In this document: in pieces, positions 29,207-39,066 of the stretch | Numbering within the stretch: the first letter of the stretch is position 1 | Layout of the letters: each line of letters opens with the position of its first letter | Source of the DNA: Saccharospirillum salsuginis | GTDB lineage: Bacteria; Pseudomonadota; Gammaproteobacteria; Pseudomonadales; Natronospirillaceae | NCBI RefSeq assembly: GCF_014651855.1 | Contig: NZ_BMXR01000011.1 | Coordinates: forward strand, 1 to 64,000 | Length of the DNA: 64,000 bases | Direction: 5' to 3' | The notes under the pieces: generated by a model | Database searches by the model: none | The model's input: only the letters and a program-made list of their open reading frames with translations | Told to the model about the DNA's origin: nothing | Program-made: the position numbers and the translations under genes

Positions 29207-30427
29207 TTATGCAAATCTGGCCCGCGCATCCTGGGCGTCGGCCGTATCGGAACTGACGACGTCGATCAGCAGGATCCGGTTGTTCGACAACGGCAGGCCA
29301 TAGGTTTGCACCAAACGGCTGCTGTTGACGTCCATGTACGGGCGGGAATGACCGAGGGTGTCCGGGTTGAAATCGAAGCCGGCGACAATTTCGGCGAAGT
29401 AGGGACGCCAGGACCAGTTGCGCGGTTCAACCAGAGGCTGAGGCTGTAACTTACCCTGGTGCGCGTCGTAGTTGGGCGACAGTTGCTGGCCTTCGGTGTT
29501 GGTCACGAAGCAGCGCAGGATGGCATCGCACGGTACGCCGAGGCCAACCAGGGCGGTGTCGCTGCGGTGTTCGATAAGATCGCGCAGTTGACCGGCCACC
29601 GACTGAATGCGTTGCGCCAATCGCCCCTGTCGGCGATGGATGTCCACCTGATGGTGGAAGACCTGTCGGCGCACCCGTTCAATGTGAGGCGACAGGGCAT
29701 GTGTGTCGAGAAAGTCCGGTTCGGGGCGGGCGAGCAGGAAACCCTGAACCAGGCGGGCGCCGGTTTCCATCGCGTAGGCGAGTTCGGACTCGGTTTCGAC
29801 GCCTTCGATAACCAGTTGGAAACCGGTGCGCTCGGCCAGGCGCGACAGGGCTTCCACCACTTCCCGGGCCAGGCCTTCGCCGCGATAGGCCCGTTTGAAC
29901 AGTTTCATGTCGAGTTTAACCAGGTCCGGCTCCAGATCGATCACACGGTCCAGGTGTGCTTCGCCGGCGCCGAAATCGTCGATCGCGATGCCGATTCCCC
30001 GGTCGCGATAGGCCCGGATGACCTGTTTCAGCACAGTCAGGTCGGCTCCGGTTTCGGTAACCTCGATGACTACGCGGGACGGATCGATCGACAGGGCTTC
30101 AATCAATTGCAGCGTAGGCGATGCATCGTGTCCCTGTAACCGGGTCAACCAAATGGGCGCGATATTGATCGATAAAAACCCGCCAAGCGACGGTTGTTGC
30201 TGACCGGCCTGTGCGGATCGGGCCATGGCCTGGCGGCGAATATGGCGGTCCAGTGTCAGCAGGCGATCGGGATGCACGGTCGGGTCGCTGAACAGGGGGC
30301 CGGCCGAACGGATGTCGCCATCGACACGCATCCGGCCGAGCACTTCGTGGCCTGCGATCCGACCCGTAGCGACATCGACGATGGGTTGGAAATGCGGGAA
30401 ACAGTCTGCCTTGTTGGTTGGAATCAT
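29207..30427 (-). CDS. EAL-domain cyclic-di-GMP phosphodiesterase-like protein
   Basis: The EAL domain occupies about residues 10-240: FQPIVDVATGRIAGHEVLGR (EVL in place of EAL, Glu28), SINIAPIWL, VIEVTETGADL, AIDDFGAGEAHL, LDMKLF and VIEGVE, so the metal and substrate ligands all appear present and hydrolysis of c-di-GMP is plausible. There is no GGDEF domain. The C-terminal 150 residues (NWSWRPYF ... RPYMDVNSS ... LLIDVVSS) resemble a Cache-type sensor fold placed after the EAL domain. I chose the ATG at 30427; a TTG at 30466 preceded by AGGATGCGGA is an alternative start that would add 13 residues. Confidence 0.85.
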   Translation of the reverse strand: MIPTNKADCFPHFQPIVDVATGRIAGHEVLGRMRVDGDIRSAGPLFSDPTVHPDRLLTLDRHIRRQAMARSAQAGQQQPSLGGFLSINIAPIWLTRLQGHDASPTLQLIEALSIDPSRVVIEVTETGADLTVLKQVIRAYRDRGIGIAIDDFGAGEAHLDRVIDLEPDLVKLDMKLFKRAYRGEGLAREVVEALSRLAERTGFQLVIEGVETESELAYAMETGARLVQGFLLARPEPDFLDTHALSPHIERVRRQVFHHQVDIHRRQGRLAQRIQSVAGQLRDLIEHRSDTALVGLGVPCDAILRCFVTNTEGQQLSPNYDAHQGKLQPQPLVEPRNWSWRPYFAEIVAGFDFNPDTLGHSRPYMDVNSSRLVQTYGLPLSNNRILLIDVVSSDTADAQDARARFA

Positions 30428-30652
30428 TGCGTCATTACGGCTCACAAACGGAATGAATGAAGGCAATCCGCATCCTTTTGGTGCCTGATCGGGATCATGT
30501 TATGCAATTCGAGATACAGGACATCGAGCAACCCTCGTGCCAGACAGAGGAGGGGCGATGTCATTCGGGCGATGAGTGTACCCTCGAGGAGGTAGGCGCT
30601 CCAGTGACCGGCGTCCGGCAAGAGACGCGATTCGGCCGGTCATTGACGCGGA

Positions 30653-32008
30653 TCAGTTTTCGGCGCCATTGCGCGAGAAGCGTCGGGCGTCCAGGCTGTG
30701 TTTCTTGAACAGCTTGTAGAGGTCTGTCCGGTTGCGGCCGATCAGTTCCGCCGCCCAGGTGACATTGCCTTCGGTCATTTTCAGCGCGCGGATCAGGTAC
30801 TGGCGCTCGAACTGGTCACGGGCCTCGGTCAGGGTGGGCCAGTGGCTGCTCTGGTCGGCCAGGGCCTGTTTGACCAGGGCTTCGTTCACCACCGGACTGG
30901 GGCTCAGGGCGACGCATTGCTCGATGACGTTGACCAGTTGGCGTACGTTGCCCGGCCACTCGGCGGTCATCAATCGTTCCATGGCATCGTCGGAGAAGGC
31001 GTTGACCTTGGCCTGGTGGCGTTCGCTGCTCTGGCGCAACAGATGGCGGGCCAGCAGGGGGATGTCCTCGGCGCGCTCGCGCAGCGTCGGCAGTGTCAGG
31101 TTGACCACGTTGAGGCGGTAGTAGAGATCCTCGCGGAACTGACCTTCATCCATGGCCCGGCGCAGATTCTGGTGGGTGGCGGAGATCACGCGGACGTCGA
31201 CCGGAACGGACTGGCTGCTGCCGACCGGGCGCACCTGGCGTTCCTGCAGTACCCGCAGCAATTTGACCTGAAGCGGCAGGGGCATGTCGCCGATCTCGTC
31301 GAGGAACAGTGTGCCCTTGTCGGCGGCACGGAAGAGGCCGGCCTGTTCGCGCACCGCCCCGGTGAAGGCGCCCTTGCTGTGGCCGAAGAGTTCAGATTCG
31401 AGCAAATGCTCGGGCAACGCGCCGCAGTTGATGGCGATGAACGGATGGGTGGCGCGCGGGCTGGCGCGGTGGATGGCCTGGGCCAGCACCTCCTTGCCGG
31501 TTCCGCTGGCACCGGTGATCAGCACGCTGACGTCGCTGCGCGCCACCTGGCCGGCCTGGTCGAGCAACTCTTCCATCTGTTTGCTGCGCGTGATGATGTC
31601 GCGTCGCCACTCGGCGTCGTCCGGGTTGGGGCTGCGGCTCAGGGCATCGTCGAGCAGTTCGCGCAGTTCGCCGTGGTCGAGCGGTTTGGTCAGAAACCCC
31701 ATGACACCGCGTTGAGTGGCGGCGACCGCGTCGGGAATGGAGCCGTGCGCCGTCATCAGGATGACCGGCAGGCCGGGATGACGTTGCGAGATCCAGTCGA
31801 ACAGCGCCATGCCGTCGGCGCCGGGCATGCGCAGGTCGCTCAACACCACCGAAAATCGGCCTTCGTCCAGTGCCTGTTGGGCGGCTTCCGCATTGGCCAT
31901 GGCCATGACCTCATAGCCTTCATTTTCCAGCCGCATCGACAGCAGGCGCAGCAGGCTGTGGTCGTCGTCCACCAGCAAGAGTCTGGGCGGTTGGGTGTCA
32001 GTCGGCAT
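30653..32008 (-). CDS. glrR: Sigma-54-dependent response regulator GlrR
   Basis: The 451-residue protein has a receiver domain (Asp58 in SDLRMP, Lys108), a AAA+ domain with Walker A GASGTGKE (166-173) and the sigma-54 contact loop GAFTGA (213-218), and a Fis-type HTH at the C-terminus (about 405-445, GNVTWAAELIGRNRTDLYKL). The order glrK-qseG-glrR is that of the enterobacterial GlrK/GlrR (QseE/QseF) envelope-stress system, where GlrR drives glmY with sigma-54. The ATG at 32008 has GGAGGGAATC upstream and overlaps the end of the lipoprotein gene by 11 bases. Its target promoters are not in the window. Confidence 0.93.
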   Translation of the reverse strand: MPTDTQPPRLLLVDDDHSLLRLLSMRLENEGYEVMAMANAEAAQQALDEGRFSVVLSDLRMPGADGMALFDWISQRHPGLPVILMTAHGSIPDAVAATQRGVMGFLTKPLDHGELRELLDDALSRSPNPDDAEWRRDIITRSKQMEELLDQAGQVARSDVSVLITGASGTGKEVLAQAIHRASPRATHPFIAINCGALPEHLLESELFGHSKGAFTGAVREQAGLFRAADKGTLFLDEIGDMPLPLQVKLLRVLQERQVRPVGSSQSVPVDVRVISATHQNLRRAMDEGQFREDLYYRLNVVNLTLPTLRERAEDIPLLARHLLRQSSERHQAKVNAFSDDAMERLMTAEWPGNVRQLVNVIEQCVALSPSPVVNEALVKQALADQSSHWPTLTEARDQFERQYLIRALKMTEGNVTWAAELIGRNRTDLYKLFKKHSLDARRFSRNGAEN

Positions 32009-32633
32009 GATTCCCTCCAGTGTCCGGGGGTGGGGCGGCATCGCCACCACCGGGCGAATCGTCGACCCCGTCGTTCTGGTTGAGTTGCGATTCGATATCG
32101 GTCAGGGCTTCGATCTGTCGGTCCCGTTCCTTCAGCATCGCTTCCAGTTGTCGCACGCGTCCGGCATAGAGCGCGCGGGCGCGTTCGAGTTCCCTTGTGA
32201 CGGCGTTGTGGTTCAGCACGGCTTCGTTGTAGGCCAACACCTGGGTAAAGACCGGTTGCACGGCCGGCGGCAGTTCGTCCAGCCGGCGCTTCAGCGTGCC
32301 CTGGCCGACCAGGCGCAGGGCGTCGGGCATACCGGGCTGGCTGGTGACCAGGGAGGCGGCCAGGTCGGCGCCGGGCTCCTGCGTCGAATAGTTGTGCAAC
32401 AACCGCCAGCGCCGCAGTTCACCGAGGCTGGCCAACTGGTCGTTGAAGTGCAACCAGGCGATGACCGCCAGGGCGGAATCGTCCAGCGGCGGCATGGCCG
32501 GCGGCGCACCGCATTGGCCGATGGTGCCGGTCTGGGCGGACGCTTCCGGCTCGGGTTGTTCGTCCGCGTCCCTGGGCCATGTCTGGCAACCGGCCAGCAA
32601 GACGATCAGGATCAGGATCGATCCGGGTTTCAT
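31998..32633 (-). CDS. QseG-like outer membrane lipoprotein
   Basis: The 211-residue product starts MKPGSILILIVLLAGCQTW, a lipoprotein signal with the lipobox LAGC (Cys16). The rest is helical and hydrophilic with a predicted coiled coil near residues 140-185 (ELERARALYAGRVRQLEAML). It lies between the kinase and regulator genes, as qseG (yfhG) does in enterobacteria, where QseG binds the kinase and controls it. Its ATG follows the kinase stop with no spacing, and its end overlaps glrR by 11 bases, so all three are translationally coupled. Sequence similarity to QseG is by position and architecture. Confidence 0.75.
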   Translation of the reverse strand: MKPGSILILIVLLAGCQTWPRDADEQPEPEASAQTGTIGQCGAPPAMPPLDDSALAVIAWLHFNDQLASLGELRRWRLLHNYSTQEPGADLAASLVTSQPGMPDALRLVGQGTLKRRLDELPPAVQPVFTQVLAYNEAVLNHNAVTRELERARALYAGRVRQLEAMLKERDRQIEALTDIESQLNQNDGVDDSPGGGDAAPPPDTGGNHAD

Positions 32634-34061
32634 TTAATGAGGTACCTCCTTTACCGGTAATCGGATGCTCACACAGACATCGAAGTCCGGGATGTCGATG
32701 ATGTCGGCCTGGCCTTCCAGCAGCCGTGCGCAGTCGGCCACCACCGACAGACCCAGACCCGACCCGGTGATGGCATCCATGCGGGGTGTCTGCCCCCGTT
32801 GAAAGGGTTCGAACAGGCTTTGTCGTTGATCCGGGGGAATGGTCGGGCCGGTATTGGCAACTTCAAGCCGTGTGTGGGCTTTTTCCCGGGTCAGGCGGAC
32901 CAGAACCCGGCCGCCCTGCCGACCGTAGGCCTGGGCGTTGTTGAGCAGATTATCCAGAATGCGCTGGAAAAGTCTGGAATCGGTGCACAGTTCCGTCAAT
33001 CGACAGTCGACAGTGACGTCCTGATCGCGTTGTTGCAGCGCCAGGGCATGGTGTTCGACCGTGGCGTCGATCAGTTCGCACGGATGAATCCGTTCAAGCG
33101 TGACCTCGCTCTGTTGCAGCAACTGGTTGTAGTCCAGCAACTGCTCCGTCAGTTGGGACAATCGATCGGTACTGCCGTTGAGCAACGACAGGACTTCGCG
33201 CTGGCGATGATTGAGTGGACCGGCGATGCCCTCGGACAGCAAGGAGCAACCTTCTTTCATGCTCGCCAGTGGCGTTTTCAGTTCGTGTGACGCATGGCGC
33301 AACAGGGCCAGACGCAGCGCTTCGAGTTGTTGCAGCCGCGACGACAGCCAGCGCAGCCGGTCCCCCAGTTCATTGAGTTCACGCGGGCCGCCGACCCGGG
33401 CAGGCATATTGCCGCCGTCCGGTTGTCCCAGGGCGCGGATCATCCGGTCCAGGCGGCGAATGGGCGTGGCGATACGGCCGCTGGACCAGGCCACCAACAA
33501 CAGTGTGAGCAGCACCAGCGCGACCGTTTGCCAGGTCAACTGACGCTGCTGATCGTCGACGTAGTCCTGTTGGGCCATCAGACGGTCATTGAGTCGCTGC
33601 CAGATCAGGTGGGTCAACTGGCGTTGCTGGCTGCGCAGATCGCGCAGCAGCAGATCCAGTTCGGCGGTGTCGGCCTCGGCGAAGGTGCCGGCGAGTATGT
33701 CGAGATGTCGCTGTTGCAAGGCGCAGACAGCCGGTGTTTCGGTCAGAGCCGGGCTCGAACAGAGGGTGTCCAGATCGCCGGCGTAGTTTTGCAGGTGGTT
33801 CTCGGCAACGCGACGGGTCGAGTCGCTGCGAACGACATCGTATTGTCGAACGGCTCGCTCGATGTCGATGACGAGGTTGTCCATGTTCTCGATGTGTCGG
33901 GCATTGCGGACCGCATCCTGGGCTTCGCGAATGGCCAGTTCATTGATGCGATTGAGGGCGGCGTGTCCCTGCCAGAGCAGGACCGCGAGAGGAATGAGGG
34001 CAATGGCGAAGCTGGTCAGAACCAGCTGGCGCAGCGACGCGGGTCGCAACAAAAACATCAT
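32634..34061 (-). CDS. glrK: Sensor histidine kinase GlrK
   Basis: The 475-residue kinase has TM1 at about 12-31, a helical periplasmic domain (about 32-176), TM2 near 178-197, HAMP, a HisKA domain with RHASHELKTPLAS (phospho-acceptor His259) and an HATPase domain with the N box region NNAQAYG, GSGLGLSVV and the G boxes. It should phosphorylate Asp58 of the adjacent GlrR. Two ATGs (34061 and 34058) compete and no strong RBS is visible. Its TAA stop is directly followed by the ATG of the lipoprotein gene. Confidence 0.93.
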   Translation of the reverse strand: MMFLLRPASLRQLVLTSFAIALIPLAVLLWQGHAALNRINELAIREAQDAVRNARHIENMDNLVIDIERAVRQYDVVRSDSTRRVAENHLQNYAGDLDTLCSSPALTETPAVCALQQRHLDILAGTFAEADTAELDLLLRDLRSQQRQLTHLIWQRLNDRLMAQQDYVDDQQRQLTWQTVALVLLTLLLVAWSSGRIATPIRRLDRMIRALGQPDGGNMPARVGGPRELNELGDRLRWLSSRLQQLEALRLALLRHASHELKTPLASMKEGCSLLSEGIAGPLNHRQREVLSLLNGSTDRLSQLTEQLLDYNQLLQQSEVTLERIHPCELIDATVEHHALALQQRDQDVTVDCRLTELCTDSRLFQRILDNLLNNAQAYGRQGGRVLVRLTREKAHTRLEVANTGPTIPPDQRQSLFEPFQRGQTPRMDAITGSGLGLSVVADCARLLEGQADIIDIPDFDVCVSIRLPVKEVPH

Positions 34062-34099
34062 GGCAGAGGTTGGTTCCCGGTTAACCTCACATTAAAAAG

Positions 34100-34120
34100 G
34101 GGCCGGCGTGACGCCGGCCC
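34100..34120 (-). terminator. Terminator upstream of glrK
   Basis: GGGCCGGCGT pairs with ACGCCGGCCC around a single base, and on the minus strand it is followed by CCTTTTTAATG. It would end minus-strand read-through from the EF-hand gene before glrK. Confidence 0.7.
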
Positions 34121-34363
34121 AGAGTAGGGAAGAGAGCTGGAGGCATCCGGAGAGAATAGCCCCCAGGACCGGTTCTGTCCTACCGGTCGCTTCCGCGCTC
34201 AATACTCTCGTTCGCACCAAGCCTCGCCGGTTGGGGCGAACGGACTGCAAAGGCACTGGCCCTGTGCCGTCGGCTATCGATGGTTTGGGTCAGCCCATCG
34301 ATAGCCGGCCTCGCCGACAAGCCGGGGCCGCCCTTACAGCCCCGGCGCCGGAAACGGAAATAG

Positions 34364-34386
34364 GGACACTCCCGGCGGGAGTGTCC
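34364..34386 (-). terminator. Hairpin after the EF-hand gene
   Basis: GGACACTCCC pairs perfectly with GGGAGTGTCC around a 3-base loop, nine bases beyond the EF-hand stop codon. It is followed on the minus strand by CTATTTCC, a weak T tract. Confidence 0.65.
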
Positions 34387-34395
34387 AAAGCGGTT

Positions 34396-34689
34396 TTACC
34401 AGTCGCTTTCACCTTCGCTGGAACCGCCTTCAGTGCCAGCACCGCTGCCGGATTTCATCTCGAAAGCCTGGAATTCTTCCAGCGACAGGTCGCCGGAACC
34501 ATCTGCGTCGAGCGTTTCGAACTGGTCGCTCAGGGCGACGCTGGCCGCGGCTTCATCGAAATCGATGACACCGTCGCCGTTCGCGTCGATCTGATTGAAC
34601 AGATCTTCGTGGGACTGAGTGCCTTCGGCGATAGCGCCAGTTGCTGCGAAGGCTAACACCGCGGATGACAGTACGATTGCAGTTTTCAT
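34396..34689 (-). CDS. Periplasmic EF-hand calcium-binding protein
   Basis: The 97-residue product has a signal peptide (about 1-21, ending GAIA) and two canonical 12-residue EF loops: DANGDGVIDFDE (35-46) and DADGSGDLSLEE (61-72), with acidic residues at positions 1, 3, 5 and 12 in the expected pattern (Asn37 and Ser65 as tolerated substitutions). The tail is Gly/Ser/Glu-rich. It probably binds calcium in the periplasm or outside the cell. RBS AGGAGTAAAC precedes the ATG. It is monocistronic, followed by hairpins. Confidence 0.88.
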   Translation of the reverse strand: MKTAIVLSSAVLAFAATGAIAEGTQSHEDLFNQIDANGDGVIDFDEAAASVALSDQFETLDADGSGDLSLEEFQAFEMKSGSGAGTEGGSSEGESDW

Positions 34690-34952
34690 GATGTTTACTC
34701 CTGTCTGAGGGTTGGTTCAAAAGTCCGGGTGACGACTGCGAACCCGGTGTTTCGTAACGACAACAGGAGTATTTCAAGTGCCGTGCCAGGTTTAAAAAAT
34801 CCTTATAAATCAATTAGATAGAGGTTATTCGGAGTGAAAGGAACGAAACGGGGCGAGCCGGAACTGTCGACGTCCGGCGACAGTTTTCGGGGAGGATATT
34901 AAAAGTCCTTTTAAATCAATAAGTTAGGTTGTCTTCGAATGGCGACAGCGAA
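34690..34952. repeat. AT-rich gap with an imperfect direct repeat
   Basis: A motif of about 25 bases, AAAATCCTTATAAATCAATT and its variant AAAGTCCTTTTAAATCAATA, occurs at 34795-34819 and 34900-34926. It lies upstream of the EF-hand gene and downstream of the chemoreceptor stop. It could be a duplicated control site; I see no gene. Confidence 0.5.
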
Positions 34953-36818
34953 TCAGACCTGAAAGCGACCCGCGTGTCGATCGAGCTCGTCGAGACGTCC
35001 GGACACATCCTCGACCTGGGTCCGCACCCGCCGCAGCGATTGACTGTCGCCCTGAATCCGGGAAGCCACGCCTTCCATATCCTGGCTGATCTGACGCGCG
35101 GCCTTGTCCACCTCCGCGATGGAATGGCTCATCTGTTCGGCGGCCGCCGCGCCCTGGTGGGCGTCGTTGGCGATCGTGCCCATCGCCTGTTCCGCTTCGC
35201 TGCTGTGATGTTCGACCGTGTCCAGATGTCCGCGTCCGGTTTCGGTCACTTCGATCGCCTCGCGGGTGAAACCCTGAATATCGTCGACGATGCCGTTGAT
35301 CCGGGACGTGGCTTCGACCGTGCGCTCGGCCAACTGGCGGACCTCATCGGCGACCACCGAGAAACCCCGTCCGGCTTCGCCCGCGCGCGCCGCCTCGATG
35401 GCGGCGTTCAGCGCCAGCAGGTTGGTCTGGCCGGCCAGGTTGTTGATCATTTCGACGACCGAATCGATGTCGCCGGACAGTTCATTCAACTGGTTCAACT
35501 TCCGCTCGATGTTGGCCACCACCCGCGAGGTTTCCTTGAGCCCGGTGACAGCCTGGTGCAGCGTGGACTCGCCCCGGTTGGCCGAGGTCAGTGTCTGCTG
35601 CACCTGCTCGGACAGGACCCGGGTCGCCTCGGTGATGCCTGACAGTGTGGCCGAGATTTCCTCTGTGCTGGCGGCGACCGACTGGCTCTGTTCGTTGATT
35701 TGCTGGTTGCTGCGGTCCAGCTGTTGCGATTCCCCGGTCAGTTCCGCCATCAGTTGGGAGGACTGACGGGCCGATCCGGTGACTTCGCGGACCAGCTGGC
35801 CGAGCCCCTCGGTCATGGCGTTGACCGTGCGGCTGAGCCGGTCGAAGTCGTCGTTGCGGCGCTCATTGACCGTCAGGCGGGCGCTGAGGTCGCCGTCGCG
35901 AACCCGCTCCAGATCGTGAACGATACCGGCCAGGGTCTGGCGCACGTTGCGGATGAGGCCGATCGCGACCAGCACCATCAATACGCCGATGCCGATACTG
36001 ACGCCCAGCAACACGCGGGAGACCTGTCCCGAACTGGCCTCGGCCCGGGCGGTGGCGGTCCCGATGGCGCCGTCGAGGTCGGCACGCGTCGCCTGCTGGC
36101 GCTGTTTCATGGCCTGCAGCGCCGACGCCATCTGCGTTTCGCGCTCCTGCAGTATCCCGCTGGCGGCCTTGTGGCGCTCGAGGGCATCGCGGTAGGCGTC
36201 GTTGAATTCCGCGAACTGTTCCTGAAGATTGATCTGTTCGAGGCTGTCGATATAACTTTGGTAGGCGGTGAGCACGGCGTCGTAGTTCACCTGTGTGGGC
36301 TGATTCAGGTACACCACTTCCAGGTTGCGGACATCGCCGAGCGATTTTCGCACCATGCTCAGAAAATCGGCGTTCTCGTTCAGCACGTCGCCGTTTTGGG
36401 ACACCTCGCCGTTCAGACCCGAATCCAGATCGAGTCCCACGAGGCGGGCCTGGTCGGCCATCTGCCGCAGGGCGGTCAGGTATTGCTGAAAATGCCCCAG
36501 GAATTGGCTCAATCCGAAGTCGTCCTCGGGCAGGGTTTGGCGCAACTGGTCGAGGTGGTTCTGTTCGGCGTCGATGGCCTCGATCAACGCCGTATACGAA
36601 TCCGGGTTCAGCCGGCTGGCCTGGTCGCCGAGGCGCAGGGCCACAATGGTCAACTGGTCCAGATGGGCCGACAGCTGGTTGAGTTGTTGCAGGCGGTCGT
36701 TGGTGCCGCGTTGCAGGGCAATGCCCCGGTCGGCGACGACATAGAGGCCGAGCAGCCCGATCAGGGCGGAGAGCACCAGAGCGGACAGTTTCATGCGGAA
36801 GCTGATGGCGTTTGTCAT
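34953..36818 (-). CDS. Methyl-accepting chemotaxis protein with large helical sensor domain
   Basis: The 621-residue receptor has TM1 at about 12-31, a long helical periplasmic domain (about 32-275), TM2 near 280-300 ([20 protein letters not shown]), HAMP, and a signalling domain with the tip [20 protein letters not shown] and [15 protein letters not shown]. The size and helical nature of the sensor fit a helical bimodular (HBM-like) domain. It is alone on the minus strand, with repeat copy F about 165 bases upstream of its start. Confidence 0.92.
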   Translation of the reverse strand: MTNAISFRMKLSALVLSALIGLLGLYVVADRGIALQRGTNDRLQQLNQLSAHLDQLTIVALRLGDQASRLNPDSYTALIEAIDAEQNHLDQLRQTLPEDDFGLSQFLGHFQQYLTALRQMADQARLVGLDLDSGLNGEVSQNGDVLNENADFLSMVRKSLGDVRNLEVVYLNQPTQVNYDAVLTAYQSYIDSLEQINLQEQFAEFNDAYRDALERHKAASGILQERETQMASALQAMKQRQQATRADLDGAIGTATARAEASSGQVSRVLLGVSIGIGVLMVLVAIGLIRNVRQTLAGIVHDLERVRDGDLSARLTVNERRNDDFDRLSRTVNAMTEGLGQLVREVTGSARQSSQLMAELTGESQQLDRSNQQINEQSQSVAASTEEISATLSGITEATRVLSEQVQQTLTSANRGESTLHQAVTGLKETSRVVANIERKLNQLNELSGDIDSVVEMINNLAGQTNLLALNAAIEAARAGEAGRGFSVVADEVRQLAERTVEATSRINGIVDDIQGFTREAIEVTETGRGHLDTVEHHSSEAEQAMGTIANDAHQGAAAAEQMSHSIAEVDKAARQISQDMEGVASRIQGDSQSLRRVRTQVEDVSGRLDELDRHAGRFQV

Positions 36819-36982
36819 TGTAATTCTCGTTTGGAGCTGACAGCGAAACAGTAACCGATTGTATCGGCCGGAAAGGCTCGTAGATTAGCATGAGGCCGGT
36901 GGTTGGCCTTTGGTGCGGATTAAACGGTGCGTTCCTGTGGGTGGACCAGAGGCGGCATGGTGAGTTGTGGTTGAATCCGCGA

Positions 36983-37087
36983 CGGCCGACGGGGCAGCTC
37001 GTGCGGGGTCGCCGTGGACCCGTCCATGGGGGCTTGGCCTCGGCATCCATGCCTCGCACACCCCCGCACGAGCAGCCCCGCCGACCG
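36983..37087 (+). repeat. Cloverleaf repeat, copy F
   Basis: The 26-base arms (36983-37008 and 37062-37087) pair at 23 positions. The 53-base core has TCGCCGTGGA, the first mini-hairpin CCCGTCCATGGG, GGCTTGGCCTC and the second, GGCATCCATGCC, then TCGCACAC. Confidence 0.92.
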
Positions 37088-37123
37088 TCGCTCACCGCAA
37101 TGGCGCATTCAGAGGGGGGGAGT

Positions 37124-37239
37124 AGGGCCGAAGAGGTGGAGCCGATATCGGCCGGGTGGGCGCAGCCCACGGTTGGCCCCGGCGGCGGAATCAACCCCGG
37201 GGCAAAGTCGGCCGATGTCGGCGTTGCCGCTTCGGCCCT
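37124..37239 (-). repeat. Composite multi-stem palindrome next to gnd
   Basis: AGGGCCGAAG (37124-37133) pairs with CTTCGGCCCT (37230-37239), and GCCGATATCGGCC (37141-37153) pairs with 37210-37222 with one G-T. Inside are two further hairpins, GTGGGC/GCCCAC (37156-37170) and CCCCGG/CCGGGG (37177-37202). It starts 11 bases beyond the gnd stop. Confidence 0.8.
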
Positions 37240-37250
37240 AAGTCGGCTTG

Positions 37251-38621
<1,371 letters not shown>

Positions 38622-38684
38622 ACTTTTTGCTCCTCAACGCCTATTTCGAGTTCCAATAGTGTATTGCCTTGGGTCCGCGCCGGC

Positions 38685-38784
38685 TGTCGGGGTCATCCCC
38701 TGAGGGGTCGCCGTGAACCCATCCATGGGGGCTTGGCTTCGGCAGTCCCTGCCTCAGACACCCCCTCAGTGGATGACCCCGACA
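38685..38784 (+). repeat. Cloverleaf repeat, copy G
   Basis: The 23-base arms (38685-38707 and 38762-38784) pair with one mismatch. The 54-base core has TCGCCGTGAA, CCCATCCATGGG, GGCTTGGCTTC and the second mini-hairpin GGCAGTCCCTGCC. The flanks GCGCCGGC and CATCCGTCGCTCGC are shared in whole or part with other copies. Confidence 0.93.
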
Positions 38785-39012
38785 TCCGTCGCTCGCACTA
38801 AGCCACAGTTAAAAATCGTAAATGCTGTAAGTAGGGGCAGTATACCGGATTGCAATCGTCACGATCTTCGTCGAACCGGTTGAAAAATATGACCAAATGG
38901 TTAGGAAAAATAAATAAAAGCGGAGTTCTCAGGGCGCCCATTGATTTGAACGCTTGTCGGTGCCACGTCATCCAACAGTAAACAGGGCCGATTTTTCGCA
39001 ATTTGATCTTGA

Positions 39013-39050
39013 TTTTTACCCTGGTTAATTATAAATTGTCCGGGTAAAAA
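39013..39050 (+). promoter_or_regulatory. Inverted-repeat operator candidate upstream of the DUF2239 gene
   Basis: TTTTTACCC (39013-39021) and GGGTAAAAA (39042-39050) are exact complements spaced by 20 AT-rich bases that include TATAAA (39030-39035), a possible -10 with TTGATT (39009-39014) as -35. The half-sites are two helical turns apart, typical for a dimeric regulator. Confidence 0.55.
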
Positions 39051-39066
39051 TTAGGAGGCAGCCAGC

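Larger units (their letters stand above)
34062..34395. other. Structured intergenic region upstream of glrK
   Basis: This 334-base gap has no gene but four strong hairpins: 34100-34120 (10-bp stem), 34271-34307 (13-bp perfect stem), 34321-34346 (8-bp stem) and 34364-34386 (10-bp stem). On the minus strand the first is followed by CTTTTTAAT, making it a good terminator; the last lies just after the EF-hand gene. Confidence 0.75.
36819..37250. other. Intergenic region with repeat F and a composite hairpin
   Basis: This 432-base gap between the chemoreceptor start and the gnd stop holds repeat copy F (36983-37087) and a second, unrelated multi-stem structure (37124-37239). No gene is visible. 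Confidence 0.85.
38622..39066. other. Divergent gnd / DUF2239 spacer
   Basis: This 445-base gap contains repeat copy G (38685-38784), about 200 bases without recognisable structure, and at its right end an inverted repeat with a promoter-like sequence before the DUF2239 gene. Confidence 0.75.

Noticed and set aside
35700-36854. A 384-codon plus-strand frame opposite the chemoreceptor
   Set aside because: The receptor reading is unambiguous (HAMP and signalling tip). The antisense frame is Val/Gly/Gln-rich with no family.
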